Counted from the stretch's first letter, positions 50,592 through 61,039 are shown. The stretch: 64,000 nt of DNA from Pseudomonas rubra (GCF_028656935.1 NZ_JAMDGZ010000017.1:1-64000); one strand, 5' to 3'. The notes: a model not told the origin generated them from the letters alone. Made by a program: numbers and translations.

Positions 50592-50611
50592 AGGCCGCCC
50601 GTTTGCGGCCT
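50592..50611 (+). terminator. Weak attenuator-like hairpin before ribH
   Basis: A 7-bp GC stem (AGGCCGC 50592-50598 with 50605-50611) lies in the 89-base ribBA-ribH gap, followed by only a few T residues. It may be a partial terminator or ribosome-binding control. Confidence 0.4.
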
Positions 50612-50636
50612 GGCTCTTTAAGATGAGAACTCCGCA

Positions 50637-51113
50637 ATGACCCTGAAGACCATCGAAGGTACCTTCATTGCCCCCAAAGGTCGCTATGCTTTGGTGGTTG
50701 GCCGCTTCAACAGCTTCGTCGTCGAAAGCCTGGTGAGCGGTGCTGTTGACGCCCTGGTTCGCCACGGTGTGAGCGAAAGCGACATCACCATCATCCGTGC
50801 CCCGGGTGCCTTCGAAATCCCGCTGGTGGCACAGAAGGTCGCCCAGCAAAGCGAATATGCCGCGATCATTGCCCTGGGCGCCGTGATCCGTGGCGGTACC
50901 CCGCACTTTGAATATGTTGCGGGCGAATGCACCAAGGGCCTGGCCCAGGTCTCCATGGAGTTCGGCGTGCCCGTCTCCTTCGGTGTCCTGACTGTCGATT
51001 CGATCGAACAGGCCATTGAGCGTTCCGGCACCAAGGCCGGCAACAAGGGCGCCGAAGCTGCCCTGTCCGCTCTGGAAATGGTCAGCCTGCTGGCGCAGTT
51101 GGAGGCCAAGTGA
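50637..51113 (+). CDS. ribH: Lumazine synthase
   Basis: A 158-residue 6,7-dimethyl-8-ribityllumazine synthase ([39 protein letters not shown]). It joins DHBP and the pyrimidine. The stop overlaps nusB by four bases (GTGA). Confidence 0.98.
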   Translation: MTLKTIEGTFIAPKGRYALVVGRFNSFVVESLVSGAVDALVRHGVSESDITIIRAPGAFEIPLVAQKVAQQSEYAAIIALGAVIRGGTPHFEYVAGECTKGLAQVSMEFGVPVSFGVLTVDSIEQAIERSGTKAGNKGAEAALSALEMVSLLAQLEAK

Positions 51114-51610
51114 TTAGCGACGAAAGCGATCGTTTCAACCCGCGTGATCCGAAACCTGCGGATGCTGGCAAGCCCTCGAAGAGCGCCAAACGTCGCGAAG
51201 CCCGCAAGCTTGCGACCCAGGCGCTGTACCAGTGGCACATGGCCAAGCACTCGCTGAACGAAGTCGAAGCGCAGTTCCGGGTCGATAACGATTTCACCGA
51301 TATCGATGGCGCCTATTTCCGCGAGATCCTGCACGGGGTTCCGGCGAAAAAAGCCGAGATCGACGAAGCGCTGAAGCCGTGCCTGGACCTGGCGCTTGAA
51401 GAGCTCGATCCGGTTGAACTGGCGGTGCTGCGCCTGTCCACCTGGGAGTTCATGATGCGTGCCGATGTGCCGTACCGCGTCGTGATCAACGAAGGCATCG
51501 AGCTGGCCAAGGTCTTTGGTTCAACCGACGGTCACAAGTTCGTCAACGGTGTGCTCGACAAGCTTGCACCGCGGCTGCGTGAAGCCGAAGTCAAGGCGTT
51601 CAAGCGCTGA
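51110..51610 (+). CDS. nusB: Transcription antitermination protein NusB
   Basis: A 166-residue NusB ([18 protein letters not shown] near residue 23; [26 protein letters not shown] at the C-terminus). With S10 it binds boxA in rRNA leaders. Start is GTG at 51110 inside the ribH end, so translation is coupled. Confidence 0.97.
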   Translation: MISDESDRFNPRDPKPADAGKPSKSAKRREARKLATQALYQWHMAKHSLNEVEAQFRVDNDFTDIDGAYFREILHGVPAKKAEIDEALKPCLDLALEELDPVELAVLRLSTWEFMMRADVPYRVVINEGIELAKVFGSTDGHKFVNGVLDKLAPRLREAEVKAFKR

Positions 51611-51628
51611 TCTCGGCGCTCTGTGCCA

Positions 51629-52594
51629 ATGGGTGAGTTCGAGCTGATCCGTCATTACTTCGCCGCCGCGTCCTGTGCGCAAGGCGGTGAAGGCGTGGTG
51701 CTGGGCATAGGCGATGATTGCGCCTTGCTCAGCGTGCCATCGGGCGAACAGCTGGCGATCTCCACCGATACGCTGGTAGCCGGGGTGCATTTCCCGGCTG
51801 TCTGCGACCCTTTTCTGCTCGGTCAGCGTTCGCTGGCCGTTGCTGCCAGTGACTTGGCTGCCATGGGCGCCACGCCCATCGGCTTTACCCTGGCCCTGAC
51901 CCTGCCCACGGTTCACGCCGACTGGCTGCAAGCCTATGCCCGCGGTTTGAACCAGATGGCCGAAAGTTGCCAACTGAGCCTGATTGGCGGGGATACCACC
52001 CGTGGCCCATTGAGCCTGACCATCACCGTGTTCGGCCGCACACCGGGCGGCCTTGCCCTGACGCGCAGTGGCGCGCAGGTCGGCGACCTGCTGTGCGTCG
52101 GTGGCGACCTGGGCAATGCGGCGGGTGCTTTGCCGCTGGTGCTCGGCGAGCGTTCGGCCGATGCCGGCCAGGCCGACCCTCTACTAGCCCACTACTGGTC
52201 GCCGCAGCCGCAACTGGCGCTGGGTCAGGCTCTGCGCGGCAAGGCCACGGCGGCGCTGGATATTTCCGATGGTTTGCTGGCGGATTGTGGGCACATTGCC
52301 AAGTCTTCGCAGGTGGCATTGCAGGTCGAACTGGAGCGCCTGCCGTTGTCGGCGGCCCTGCAGACGTTTCTCGGCCGGCAAGGCGCGCAGCAGGCGGCGC
52401 TGGCCGGTGGTGATGATTACGTGCTGGCCTTCACCCTGCCCGAAGCCGAGCTTGCGCCGTTGCTGGGCGCCGGCTGGCCGATCCGGGTGGTGGGCCGCGT
52501 CACTGCCGGCCGTGGTGTCAGCCTGATCGATGGCCGTGGCCAGGACATCACCCCGGACACCCGGGGCTATCAACATTTTAAGGAGACACCGTGA
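51629..52594 (+). CDS. thiL: Thiamine-monophosphate kinase
   Basis: A 321-residue kinase (GEFELIRHYFA; GIGDDCALL; STDTLVAGVHFP) that makes thiamine diphosphate. ATG 51629 is chosen; a GTG at 51623 is possible. Fourth-position partner after nusB as in many gammaproteobacteria. The stop overlaps pgpA by four bases. Confidence 0.95.
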   Translation: MGEFELIRHYFAAASCAQGGEGVVLGIGDDCALLSVPSGEQLAISTDTLVAGVHFPAVCDPFLLGQRSLAVAASDLAAMGATPIGFTLALTLPTVHADWLQAYARGLNQMAESCQLSLIGGDTTRGPLSLTITVFGRTPGGLALTRSGAQVGDLLCVGGDLGNAAGALPLVLGERSADAGQADPLLAHYWSPQPQLALGQALRGKATAALDISDGLLADCGHIAKSSQVALQVELERLPLSAALQTFLGRQGAQQAALAGGDDYVLAFTLPEAELAPLLGAGWPIRVVGRVTAGRGVSLIDGRGQDITPDTRGYQHFKETP

Positions 52595-53094
52595 CGGATC
52601 ACCCCAAACAGGTGCCTGCGGAGTTCGTTCCGCCGTCGGTCTGGCGCAATCCCTGGCATTTCCTGGCCTTCGGCTTCGGTTCCGGAACCTTGCCCAAGGC
52701 GCCGGGAACCTGGGGCTCGCTGGTAGCTCTACCTTTTATCCCGTTGTGGCAGATGATGCCCGATTGGGGCTACTGGCTGATGCTCGGCCTGACTATGCTG
52801 TTTGGCTTCTGGTTGTGCGGCAAAGTCGCCGATGACTTGAAAGTGCATGACCATGAAGGGATCGTCTGGGACGAGATGGTCGGCATGTGGATCACCCTGT
52901 GGCTAGTGCCTGAAGGCTGGCAGTGGCTGCTGGCGGGCTTTTTGATGTTCCGCTTCTTCGACATCCTCAAGCCCTGGCCGATTCGCTGGGTCGACCGCCA
53001 TGTGCATGGCGGGGTCGGGATCATGCTCGACGATGTGTTGGCAGGGGTGTTTGCCTGGCTGGGCATGCAGCTTCTGGTATGGAGTTTCACCTAA
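52591..53094 (+). CDS. pgpA: Phosphatidylglycerophosphatase A
   Basis: A 167-residue membrane phosphatase (GFGSGTLPKAPGTWGSL; DHEGIVWDEMVGMW; DDVLAGV), which makes phosphatidylglycerol. GTG start inside the thiL end. Predicted helices around 45-70, 95-115 and 140-160. Confidence 0.95.
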   Translation: MTDHPKQVPAEFVPPSVWRNPWHFLAFGFGSGTLPKAPGTWGSLVALPFIPLWQMMPDWGYWLMLGLTMLFGFWLCGKVADDLKVHDHEGIVWDEMVGMWITLWLVPEGWQWLLAGFLMFRFFDILKPWPIRWVDRHVHGGVGIMLDDVLAGVFAWLGMQLLVWSFT

Positions 53095-53106
53095 GGGAGC
53101 GGGGCG

Positions 53107-53859
53107 ATGACGGGATGGCGGCTGTTGCTGTTGTTGCTGGTCCTGGCGGCCAGTGTGGTCAAGGCGGCCGATGCGCCGCCGGCGACACCCGGCCAGGTGC
53201 GTCTGGTCAGTGAGGAGTGGCTCGATTACACCAATGCCGATGGCAGCGGCCTGGCCTGGGACGTGCTGCGCAAGGTGTTCGAGCCGGTCGGCGTCAAGGT
53301 TCGCACCCTGAGTGCGCCGTACAGCCGGGCGGTAGGCCTGGTCAAGCGCGGTGAGGCGGATGCCTGGGTCGGCTCCTATCGCGAAGAGAACGCCGACAAC
53401 CTGTACCCGCGCTGGTATTTCGACATGGACCATATCTATGCCCTGGGCCTGGCCAGTCGTCCCGTGCCCACCCCGCAGACCCTTGGCCGGTATCGCCTGG
53501 CCTGGGTGCGAGGCTATGACTACAAGAACTACTTGCCCAACGTCGAGCATTTTCGCGAAATCCAGCGCCGCGAGGGGATCTTGCCGATGCTTGAGCATGA
53601 TCGTGTCGATTTCTACATTGATGCCCTGACTGAAGTTGACTATGTCCTCGAACAGGCGCCCGATCCCAAGTTGTTCCGCCGCAGTCACCTGGTTGAGCTG
53701 CCGCTGTACCTGGCTTTTGGCCGTACCGCCGAGGGCAAGGCACTACGTGCTTTGTTCGATCAACGCATGGACAAACTGGTTGCCAGTGGCGAGTTGCGGG
53801 CGATCTTCGAGCGCTGGCAGCAGCCGTATCCGTTCGATGGTGAAGGCAAGCATCCGTAG
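53107..53859 (+). CDS. Periplasmic amino-acid-type solute-binding protein
   Basis: A 250-residue SBP_bac_3-like protein with a signal peptide (MTGWRLLLLLLVLAASVVKA). GLAWDVLRKVFEPVGVKVR, RGEADAWVGSYREE and LVASGELRAIFERW are typical. No permease or ATPase is adjacent, so it may be an orphan sensor or borrow another transporter. It follows pgpA after 12 bases. Confidence 0.85.
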   Translation: MTGWRLLLLLLVLAASVVKAADAPPATPGQVRLVSEEWLDYTNADGSGLAWDVLRKVFEPVGVKVRTLSAPYSRAVGLVKRGEADAWVGSYREENADNLYPRWYFDMDHIYALGLASRPVPTPQTLGRYRLAWVRGYDYKNYLPNVEHFREIQRREGILPMLEHDRVDFYIDALTEVDYVLEQAPDPKLFRRSHLVELPLYLAFGRTAEGKALRALFDQRMDKLVASGELRAIFERWQQPYPFDGEGKHP

Positions 53860-53972
53860 GCGACATCGAACTTCTCGATCTGTTTGCTCGATAATTCAGC
53901 CTAAGCAGCGCTGCCACGCTGCTGATACAATCGCCCCACGTCAATTTTCAAGTTACTGATCAGGAGCACAAC

Positions 53973-54590
53973 GTGCCCGTCGTTTTTGTTGCCGCTTCCA
54001 AGTTGCCTACCCCGTTTGCGACCTTCACCATGCATGGTTTTCTCGATGAAGCCACCGGCCGCGAGCACGTCGTGCTCAGCCTGGGTGATGTGGCCGACGG
54101 GCAGCCGGTGCTGGGGCGCCTGCATTCCGAATGCCTGACCGGCGACGCCTTGTTCAGCCAGCGTTGCGACTGCGGCTCGCAACTCGAAGCAGCGCTGCAG
54201 GCGATTGCCCGCGAAGGCCGCGGCGTGCTGCTGTACTTGCGTCAGGAAGGCCGTGGCATTGGCCTGCTGAACAAGATCCGCGCCTACGAACTGCAAGACG
54301 GCGGCGCTGACACCGTTGAAGCCAACGAGCGCCTGGGCTTTGCCGCCGATCAGCGTGACTACGGCATGTGCCAGCCAATGCTCGAGCACCTGGGAGTCAA
54401 GTCGCTGCGCCTGATGACCAACAACCCGCGCAAGGTCAAGGCCCTCACCGGCATGGGTATCCCGGTTGCCGAGCGCGTGCCGCTACACACCGGCCACAAC
54501 CCGCACAACAAGCACTACCTGGCGACCAAGGCCGGTAAGCTCGGCCATATGATGGGCAATGAGCACCAGGGCGAGGCCGGCCGGGCGTGA
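53973..54590 (+). CDS. ribA: GTP cyclohydrolase II
   Basis: A 205-residue enzyme that opens the GTP ring in the first riboflavin step. Zinc cysteines appear in [19 protein letters not shown] and the catalytic [18 protein letters not shown] follows. The start is GTG 53973 after CAGGAG. It supplies the activity apparently lost from the C-terminal half of RibBA. The 113-base gap upstream holds a TACAAT -10-like element near 53928, so it may have its own promoter. Confidence 0.97.
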   Translation: MPVVFVAASKLPTPFATFTMHGFLDEATGREHVVLSLGDVADGQPVLGRLHSECLTGDALFSQRCDCGSQLEAALQAIAREGRGVLLYLRQEGRGIGLLNKIRAYELQDGGADTVEANERLGFAADQRDYGMCQPMLEHLGVKSLRLMTNNPRKVKALTGMGIPVAERVPLHTGHNPHNKHYLATKAGKLGHMMGNEHQGEAGRA

Positions 54591-55006
54591 CCCGCGCCCA
54601 GGTTCGCCGGCGCCTGGAACTGGCCTGGTGGCAATACCTGGCAGTGGCGCTGGTGCCATTGCTGGTGTTTGCCTGGGCCTTTGGCGGCGTGCAGGCACTG
54701 ATCCCGACCCTGGCCATGCCGATGTTCATCGCCGGCGTGGCCTCGATGTTTCTCAGCCTGCCGCGTTTTGGCGCCTACAAGCATGGGCTGATCGCTACCC
54801 AGAAGGCCCTGAACACAGACGACGAGCCTGTGGCCTGGATCGAACTGGCGCGCATCCGTCGCCTGGGCATGCTGTTCGCCTGCCTGCCGGCGTGGATCGC
54901 CGCACTGTCGGTGTTCGTCGGCCTTGAGGCCGTGCCGCAGATCCTTCTGGCCATCTCCAGCCTGGTCTTGCTCTACCTCTACCGTATCCCTCGCCAGCTC
55001 GGCTGA
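54587..55006 (+). CDS. Small hypothetical membrane protein
   Basis: A 139-residue protein with about four hydrophobic helices (residues about 18-35, 40-58, 93-110, 115-132). The GTG start overlaps the ribA stop by four bases, and its own stop overlaps the next ATG by one. I do not recognise the family. Confidence 0.75.
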   Translation: MTRAQVRRRLELAWWQYLAVALVPLLVFAWAFGGVQALIPTLAMPMFIAGVASMFLSLPRFGAYKHGLIATQKALNTDDEPVAWIELARIRRLGMLFACLPAWIAALSVFVGLEAVPQILLAISSLVLLYLYRIPRQLG

Positions 55007-55815
55007 TGCGTCGCTATCTGTGGCTGTTGCTGCTGGCCTTCGGCATGCCGCTGGCGGCAGCGCCGCGGGTGGTCAGCCTGGCGCCGTCAATCAGCGAAAT
55101 CCTGCTCGACCTGAACGCTGGCGACTTGCTGGTGGGCATGGCCGAGTGGCGCGAGCGTCCTGCGCAGTTGGCCGAGGTGCCGCTGGTTGGCGGATATGGC
55201 CAACTGGACATGGAGCGCCTGCTCAGCGTGCGCCCGGATCTTGTGTTGTATTGGCCAGGCAGCGTGCCTGCGGCCCAGCGTGACCAGCTCGAGCGGTTGG
55301 GGATTCCTTTGTACCGCGTCGAGGTGCATGAGCTGGATGACCTGGTCACGCAGGTCAACGAAATTGGCCTGCGCATCGGGCGCAAGGAACAAGCCGGGCA
55401 GTTGGCCGCAACCTTGCGCAAGCGCCTTGCCGCGTTGCGTCAGCAGTACCGCCGTGAACGTCCGTTGACAGTGTTCTATCAAGTCTGGGACAAGCCGCTG
55501 TACACCGTGGGTGGCGCTCAGATCATCTCCGACGCCCTGAGCGTATGTGGTGCGCGCAACGTGTTTGCCGACCTCGCCCAGCCGGCGCCACAGGTCAACC
55601 TGGAGACGGTGCTGGCGCGCAACCCCCAGGTGATCCTTGCCCCCGATCTGCTCCAGCTTGATGCCTGGAAGGCCTGGCCGCACGTCGCCGCCGTGCGTGA
55701 TGGCCTTCTGTTGCAGGTGCCGGACAAAGGCCTGGAGCGCCCCAGCGGGCAGATGATCGAAGCGACGGCCAAATTGTGCGAACTGCTGCAGGCTAAAGCG
55801 CCGGCGTCCAGGTAA
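55006..55815 (+). CDS. btuF: BtuF-like cobalamin-type periplasmic binding protein
   Basis: A 269-residue helical-backbone binding protein with a signal peptide ([19 protein letters not shown]) and APRVVSLAPSISEILLDL, PDLVLYWPG and PLYTVGGAQIISDAL motifs. It faces btuB across a 23-base overlap of their 3' ends, which supports a vitamin B12 role. No BtuC/BtuD genes are in the window. Siderophore binding is the alternative. Confidence 0.82.
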   Translation: MRRYLWLLLLAFGMPLAAAPRVVSLAPSISEILLDLNAGDLLVGMAEWRERPAQLAEVPLVGGYGQLDMERLLSVRPDLVLYWPGSVPAAQRDQLERLGIPLYRVEVHELDDLVTQVNEIGLRIGRKEQAGQLAATLRKRLAALRQQYRRERPLTVFYQVWDKPLYTVGGAQIISDALSVCGARNVFADLAQPAPQVNLETVLARNPQVILAPDLLQLDAWKAWPHVAAVRDGLLLQVPDKGLERPSGQMIEATAKLCELLQAKAPASR

Positions 55816-57670
55816 CGCCTAGTAGCCAGGTGCGGCCTTCTTCGCGGTAGCCGTAGTTCGCGCCTTCGTAGTTGTACAGGGCGCGCGAGTAGGCCTTGTC
55901 GAGGAGGTTATCCAGCTTGAAGTCCAGCTTGATCTCGCGGTTAAGGGTCCAGCTACTACGCAGCCCGAGCAGGCCGTAGCCGCCCAACTTGCTACTGTTG
56001 GCTTCATTGTCGTAGCTGCTGCTCACCGCTTGCCAGCTGGCGCCCAGGCCTAATTGATCGAATTGCCGATCAAGGTCCAGGCTCAGTGTTCTACGGGCTC
56101 GCCGGGCCAGGGTATGGCCGCTGTCGCGATCACGCGGGTCGATCAGCGCCAGCCCCAGGTTGCTTTGCCAGCCGAACCATTGCTGGTGCAGCGCCGCTTC
56201 GAAGCCATTCACTCGCGCTGAGGCAACGTTTCTCGGGATAGAGCCTTCACCGAAAATGATCGCATCGCGCAGGTCTGTCCGATAAATCGAAGCTTCAAGT
56301 CGGCTGTCTTCACTCAACTGGCTGCGCCACTGCAACTCGTAGCTTTTCGAGCGCTCAGGCTTGAGGTTCGGATTACTGTACTGGGGGTAATACAGGTCGT
56401 TGAACGTGGGCGCACGGAAGCCTTCGCTGTAGGAAAGCAGCAGGTCGTTATCGACGTTGACCGGCACGGTGAGGCTGCCGCTCCAGGTGTTCTTACCACC
56501 AAACTGTTGGTTCTGGTCGCGGCGCAAGCCGACTTCGGTGGCGAACCCTTCACCCTTGAAACGGTGCTGAGCAAAAGCGGCACGATTCCAGCGGCTGTCT
56601 TCGTCAAAGTCGGTACTGCCATGCACGCGATCCTGGTACCAGTCCGCGCCAAGCATCAAGCTGTTCTGCTCATCGAAAGTCAGGTCGTTCTGCCAAGTGG
56701 CGGAGTCGCGATAGGTGTTGAATTCGCTGGCGTCGGTGCTGAGTTTGTCGCGCTTCTTGTCGCGGTTTTCGCTATGGCCAAACTCCAGGCGGGAATACCA
56801 GCTCTCATTGATCTGAGCGCCGAGATAAGTTCCCAGGCTACTGACGTTGTAATCGGTATAGGGGGCCTGGCCGAAGCTCTGGAAAGTGTCCATGTCGAAG
56901 CGTCCGTACGGGTTGTCGTACTCGCTCCGGCCCCGGCTGTCGAGCAGGTTCAGACCCGCCTCGATGCTGTCATTGAAGCTGTGGCTCAGGCTCAGATTGA
57001 CCGATTTGTTGCGATAGGCGTCATGGTCGCCATCACTGGGGTAGGAGGTGTGGCTCCAATTGATTCCGGCGCTTTCATCAAGGCTGGCGCCAAGATTGAA
57101 GCGGGTACTCTGATCGCCACCGGAAACACCCAGGCTGCGCTGCCAGGTCTGGTCACTGCCAGCAGCCAAACGCAGACGTGGCTGCAGACCTTGTTGAGCA
57201 CTACGGCGAGTGAAGATCTGGATGACGCCGCCGATGGCATCGCTACCGTAGACCGCCGAGCGTGAACCGCGCAGTACCTCGATGCGCTCGATCTGGTCGA
57301 CATTTAGAAACTGCAGGCCGCTATCACCGGAGGTAGCGTTGGCAATCCGCACACCGTCCACAAGCACCAGGCTTTGCGCGGTCTTGCTGCCGCGGATGTA
57401 GATGCCCGGCACGCTGCCGCGCCCGCCTGTAGGTGCAACCTGAACACCCGGCACCCGGGTCAGCAGGTCAGTGACGCTGGAAGGCTGCAGGCGATCGATG
57501 TCGTCACGGGTAAAGACCGTGTTGGCGGCGCTGGTTTGCGTGCGGTCTTCGACCTGGCGGTTGGCGCTGATCAGCGTGTTGGGCAGCTTCAGGGCGCTTT
57601 CGCGGTCGATGGGGTCGGCCAGCAGGGTGGTTGGCAGTAGCAGAAGGGGGGCAAAGCGCAGGGATTTCAT
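55793..57670 (-). CDS. btuB: TonB-dependent vitamin B12 receptor
   Basis: A 625-residue outer membrane receptor with a signal peptide (MKSLRFAPLLLLPTTLLA), a plug domain (SVTDLLTRVPGVQVAPTGG; RGSRSAVYGSDAIGGVIQIFT) and a barrel ending in GVTWTPAL. BtuB-type features and the facing BtuF-like gene support cobalamin uptake. Only 72 bases, largely a REP element, separate it from dxs, so no cobalamin riboswitch fits upstream. Confidence 0.87.
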   Translation of the reverse strand: MKSLRFAPLLLLPTTLLADPIDRESALKLPNTLISANRQVEDRTQTSAANTVFTRDDIDRLQPSSVTDLLTRVPGVQVAPTGGRGSVPGIYIRGSKTAQSLVLVDGVRIANATSGDSGLQFLNVDQIERIEVLRGSRSAVYGSDAIGGVIQIFTRRSAQQGLQPRLRLAAGSDQTWQRSLGVSGGDQSTRFNLGASLDESAGINWSHTSYPSDGDHDAYRNKSVNLSLSHSFNDSIEAGLNLLDSRGRSEYDNPYGRFDMDTFQSFGQAPYTDYNVSSLGTYLGAQINESWYSRLEFGHSENRDKKRDKLSTDASEFNTYRDSATWQNDLTFDEQNSLMLGADWYQDRVHGSTDFDEDSRWNRAAFAQHRFKGEGFATEVGLRRDQNQQFGGKNTWSGSLTVPVNVDNDLLLSYSEGFRAPTFNDLYYPQYSNPNLKPERSKSYELQWRSQLSEDSRLEASIYRTDLRDAIIFGEGSIPRNVASARVNGFEAALHQQWFGWQSNLGLALIDPRDRDSGHTLARRARRTLSLDLDRQFDQLGLGASWQAVSSSYDNEANSSKLGGYGLLGLRSSWTLNREIKLDFKLDNLLDKAYSRALYNYEGANYGYREEGRTWLLGVTWTPAL

Positions 57671-57685
57671 GGCAGTTCCATTGCT

Positions 57686-57736
57686 ATCGCGGGGCAAGCC
57701 CGCTCCCACACTGTAGGAGCGGGCTTGCCCCGCGAT
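57686..57736. repeat. REP palindrome between dxs and btuB
   Basis: Arms 57686-57710 and 57712-57736 are inverted copies with one mismatch and a single-base loop. Confidence 0.9.
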
Positions 57737-57742
57737 GAGGTC

Positions 57743-59641
57743 TCAAAGACCGAGCAGTTGCATCCGCTGACGCACCGAGGCTTCGATCCCGGCGGCATCC
57801 AGGCCGCACTCGGCGAGCATCTGGGCAGGCTTGGCATGCTCGACATACACGTCCGGCAGCCCCAGGTGCAGCACCGGCTTGAGCAGCGCTTCGCGGGCCA
57901 GGAACTCGCTGATCGCAGCGCCAGCGCCACCCATGATGGCGTTTTCTTCGACGGTTACCAGCAGTTCGTGGCTGCCGGCGATTTCGCGCACCAGGGCTTC
58001 ATCCAGCGGTTTGACGAAACGCATGTCGACCACGGTGGCGTCGATCGACTCGGCAACTTTCAGGGCTTCGCTCAACTGCACGCCAAACACCAGCAGGGCG
58101 ACCTTGCTGCCTTGGCGGCGAACGATGCCCTTGCCAATTTCCAGTGGCTCAAGGTTGCTCTCGATCGGTGCATTCGGGCCGCTGCCGCGTGGGTAGCGTA
58201 CGGCTGCCGGACCGTTGTACAGGTGGCCGGTGCTGAGCATCTTGCGCAACTCGTTCTCGTCGCTCGGGGTCATCACCAGCATGCCGGGGATGCAGCGCAG
58301 GAACGACAGGTCAAAGCTGCCCGCGTGGGTCGGGCCGTCTTCACCGACCAGGCCGGCGCGGTCGATGGCGAACAGCACGTCGAGGTTCTGCACCGCGACG
58401 TCGTGGATCAGTTGGTCGTAGGCACGCTGGAGGAAGGTCGAATAGATCGCCACCACCGGCTTGCTGCCTTCGCAGGCCATGCCCGCAGCCAGCGTCACGG
58501 CGTGCTGTTCGGCGATGGCAACGTCGAAGTAGCGTTCAGGGTAGCGTTCGCTGAAGGCCACCAGGTCAGAGCCTTCTTTCATTGCCGGGGTGATGCCGAC
58601 CAGGCGCTGGTCGGCTGCGGCCATGTCGCACAGCCATTGGCCGAACACGGCGGAATACTTCGGTCCGCTGGCGCGTTTCGGCGCAGCGGCGGGTTTGTCC
58701 ACAGGCTCAAGCTTGGTGATCGCGTGGTAACCGATCGGGTCAACCTCTGCCGGGGCGAAGCCCTTGCCCTTCTTGGTCACCACGTGCAGGAACTGCGGGC
58801 CCTTGAGGTCACGCATGTTGCGCAGGGTGGTGATCAGGGTCGGCAGGTCGTGGCCATCGATCGGGCCGATGTAGTTCCAGCCCAGCTCTTCGAACAGGGT
58901 GCCGGGGACCAGCATGCCCTTGGCGTACTCTTCGGTGCGGCGGGCGATTTCCCAGGCGCCAGGCAGGCGCGAGAGGACCTTCTTGCTGCCCTCGCGCATG
59001 CTCGAGTAGGTGCGGCTGGAGAGGATCTTGGCCAGGTAGTTGGACAGGCCGCCGACATTGCGCGAAATCGACATGTCGTTGTCGTTGAGGATCACCAGCA
59101 TGTCGGCGTCGACTTCCTGGGCGTGGTTCAACGCCTCGAACGCCATGCCGGCGGTCAACGCGCCGTCGCCGATCACGGCAATCGACTTGCGCGGATCGTT
59201 CTGCAGGCGGGCGGCGATGGCCATGCCCAGGGCTGCGCTGATCGAGGTGCTGGAGTGACCGACGCCGAAGGTGTCGTACTCGCTTTCGGCGCGACGCGGG
59301 AAAGCGGCCAGGCCGTCCTTCTGGCGCAGGGTGTTCATGCGCTGGCGGCGACCGGTGAGGATTTTGTGCGGATAGGCCTGATGACCGACGTCCCACACCA
59401 GACGATCGTCCGGGGTATCGAAGACGTAGTGCAGGGCGATCGTCAGCTCGATGACGCCCAGGCCGGCACCGAAATGCCCGCCGGTCTGACCAACGGTATA
59501 GAGCAGTTCCTGGCGCAGTTCGTCGGCCAGGTTCTCCAGGTCGGCTTCAGCCAGGCGGCGCAGGCCGGCAGGCGTATCGGCACGGTCAAGCAGCGGCGTG
59601 ACCGGGCGTTCGCGGGGGATCTCTTGAAACGTCGTGGGCAT
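57743..59641 (-). CDS. dxs: 1-deoxy-D-xylulose-5-phosphate synthase
   Basis: A 632-residue thiamine-diphosphate enzyme, first step of the MEP isoprenoid path. Motifs: [30 protein letters not shown] (ThDP binding) and the transketolase core [18 protein letters not shown] 59641 ([13 protein letters not shown]) is chosen. Follows ispA on the - strand. Confidence 0.98.
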   Translation of the reverse strand: MPTTFQEIPRERPVTPLLDRADTPAGLRRLAEADLENLADELRQELLYTVGQTGGHFGAGLGVIELTIALHYVFDTPDDRLVWDVGHQAYPHKILTGRRQRMNTLRQKDGLAAFPRRAESEYDTFGVGHSSTSISAALGMAIAARLQNDPRKSIAVIGDGALTAGMAFEALNHAQEVDADMLVILNDNDMSISRNVGGLSNYLAKILSSRTYSSMREGSKKVLSRLPGAWEIARRTEEYAKGMLVPGTLFEELGWNYIGPIDGHDLPTLITTLRNMRDLKGPQFLHVVTKKGKGFAPAEVDPIGYHAITKLEPVDKPAAAPKRASGPKYSAVFGQWLCDMAAADQRLVGITPAMKEGSDLVAFSERYPERYFDVAIAEQHAVTLAAGMACEGSKPVVAIYSTFLQRAYDQLIHDVAVQNLDVLFAIDRAGLVGEDGPTHAGSFDLSFLRCIPGMLVMTPSDENELRKMLSTGHLYNGPAAVRYPRGSGPNAPIESNLEPLEIGKGIVRRQGSKVALLVFGVQLSEALKVAESIDATVVDMRFVKPLDEALVREIAGSHELLVTVEENAIMGGAGAAISEFLAREALLKPVLHLGLPDVYVEHAKPAQMLAECGLDAAGIEASVRQRMQLLGL

Positions 59642-59717
59642 CAGGCGAATCGTTATAGATATGAAGTGGCGGCAGTTTACCTTATTGCGGTAATGGCTGC
59701 CCATTGAGTGCTAAAGC

Positions 59718-59760
59718 AGGGGCCTTTGGCCCCTATCGCCGGCAAGGCCGGCTCCCACAG
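59718..59760. repeat. Hairpin and single REP unit between ispA and dxs
   Basis: A 7-bp stem (AGGGGCC 59718-59724 with 59728-59734) directly adjoins a single REP unit (59735-59760) with core CGCCGGCAAGGCCGGC. They lie in the 130-base ispA-dxs gap. Confidence 0.75.
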
Positions 59761-59771
59761 GCCCGCGTTGC

Positions 59772-60659
59772 TTAGTTGCGCCGTTCAACGATATAACGCG
59801 CCAATTCGCGCAACGGCTCGGCCGCCGCGTCAAACGGACGCAGGGCATGCAGGGCATGGTCGCGCAGCTCCAGGGCATAGGCCTTGGCTGCATCGAGGCC
59901 GAGCAGGGCCGGGTAAGTCGGTTTGTCGCGGGCGATGTCGGCGCCCTGGCGCTTGCCCAGCGTGGCGGTATCGCTCTCGACATCGAGGATGTCGTCCTGA
60001 ACCTGGAAGGCCAGGCCGATGGCCTGTGCGTATGTCTGCAACGCCTTGAGCTGGATCTGGTCGGCGCGGGCGCTGGCCAGGGCGCCAAGTTTGACGCTGG
60101 CCTCGATCAGCGCGCCGGTCTTGTGCCGGTGCATGAACTCCAGTGCCGTCTGGTCGAGCTTGAGGCCCACCGAGCCAAGGTCGATGGCCTGGCCGCCCAC
60201 CATACCGGCCGGGCCCGCCGCCATGGCCAGGGCCTGAACCATGGCCAGGCGGATGCTGTCTTGCTGCGGGCTCAACTGCGGGTCGAGCAGGGCGCTGAAG
60301 GCCAGGCTCTGCAGGCCGTCGCCAGCGAGGATTGCGCAGGCTTCATCAAACGCTTTGTGGGTGGTTGGCAGGCCGCGACGCAGGTCGTCATCGTCCATGG
60401 CCGGCAGGTCGTCATGTACAAGGGAATACGCGTGAATCAGCTCGACCGCGCAGGCCGCGCCGTTGGCCTGTTCCGGCGCTGCGCCAAGGGCTTGGCAGGC
60501 AGCGTAGGCGAGCAAAGGACGAACCCGTTTGCCGCCGTTCATCACGCTGTAGCGCATGGCCTCGTACAGGCGGGTGAGCTCAACCGACGGCGCGACGAAC
60601 AATTGCTCGAGGGCGGCATCGACCCGTGCCTGGCAGTTGGCCTGGTAGGCGGCGATCAT
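59772..60659 (-). CDS. ispA: Farnesyl diphosphate synthase
   Basis: A 295-residue prenyltransferase with the two aspartate-rich motifs [10 protein letters not shown] and DDILD. It makes C15 diphosphate for ubiquinone and undecaprenyl synthesis. Start overlaps xseB stop by four bases. Confidence 0.97.
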   Translation of the reverse strand: MIAAYQANCQARVDAALEQLFVAPSVELTRLYEAMRYSVMNGGKRVRPLLAYAACQALGAAPEQANGAACAVELIHAYSLVHDDLPAMDDDDLRRGLPTTHKAFDEACAILAGDGLQSLAFSALLDPQLSPQQDSIRLAMVQALAMAAGPAGMVGGQAIDLGSVGLKLDQTALEFMHRHKTGALIEASVKLGALASARADQIQLKALQTYAQAIGLAFQVQDDILDVESDTATLGKRQGADIARDKPTYPALLGLDAAKAYALELRDHALHALRPFDAAAEPLRELARYIVERRN

Positions 60660-60898
60660 TCTGGCTGGTCTGCGTCGAAAGGTTCGGCGGCCAATTCACC
60701 ATCGCGTTCCAGCAGCACCTGAACCTTCTGTTCGGCCTGGGCCAGGGCGCTCTGGCAGTCGCGGGTCAGGCTGATGCCCTGTTCGAAGGCGGTCAGCGAG
60801 TCTTCCAGCGACAGCTCGCCGTTCTCCAGGCGCTCGACCAGGACCTGCAGGTCGGCGAGGGATTGCTCGAAATCAATGGAGGCTTTTTTTCGGGCCAT
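60656..60898 (-). CDS. xseB: Exodeoxyribonuclease VII small subunit
   Basis: An 80-residue XseB ([26 protein letters not shown]), in the conserved xseB-ispA-dxs order. Confidence 0.96.
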   Translation of the reverse strand: MARKKASIDFEQSLADLQVLVERLENGELSLEDSLTAFEQGISLTRDCQSALAQAEQKVQVLLERDGELAAEPFDADQPE

Positions 60899-61039
60899 GG
60901 CGGCTGTCTCGGTGGCGTTATAAACGGCGCGACACTAGCAGAGCGGGGCGGGGGGAGCAAATCGCCAGGGGTGGTCTTTCGTCGCATTCTGTTGCACAAA
61001 GCCTGATGACGAAGTCTTGATTTTTCTACAGGGCTCGCA

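Noticed and set aside
57671..57742. Cobalamin riboswitch upstream of btuB
   Set aside because: The gap is 72 bases and mostly REP sequence, too short for the element.
57725..59707. A 660-codon + strand frame opposite dxs
   Set aside because: It exactly shadows dxs in another frame and has no family features.
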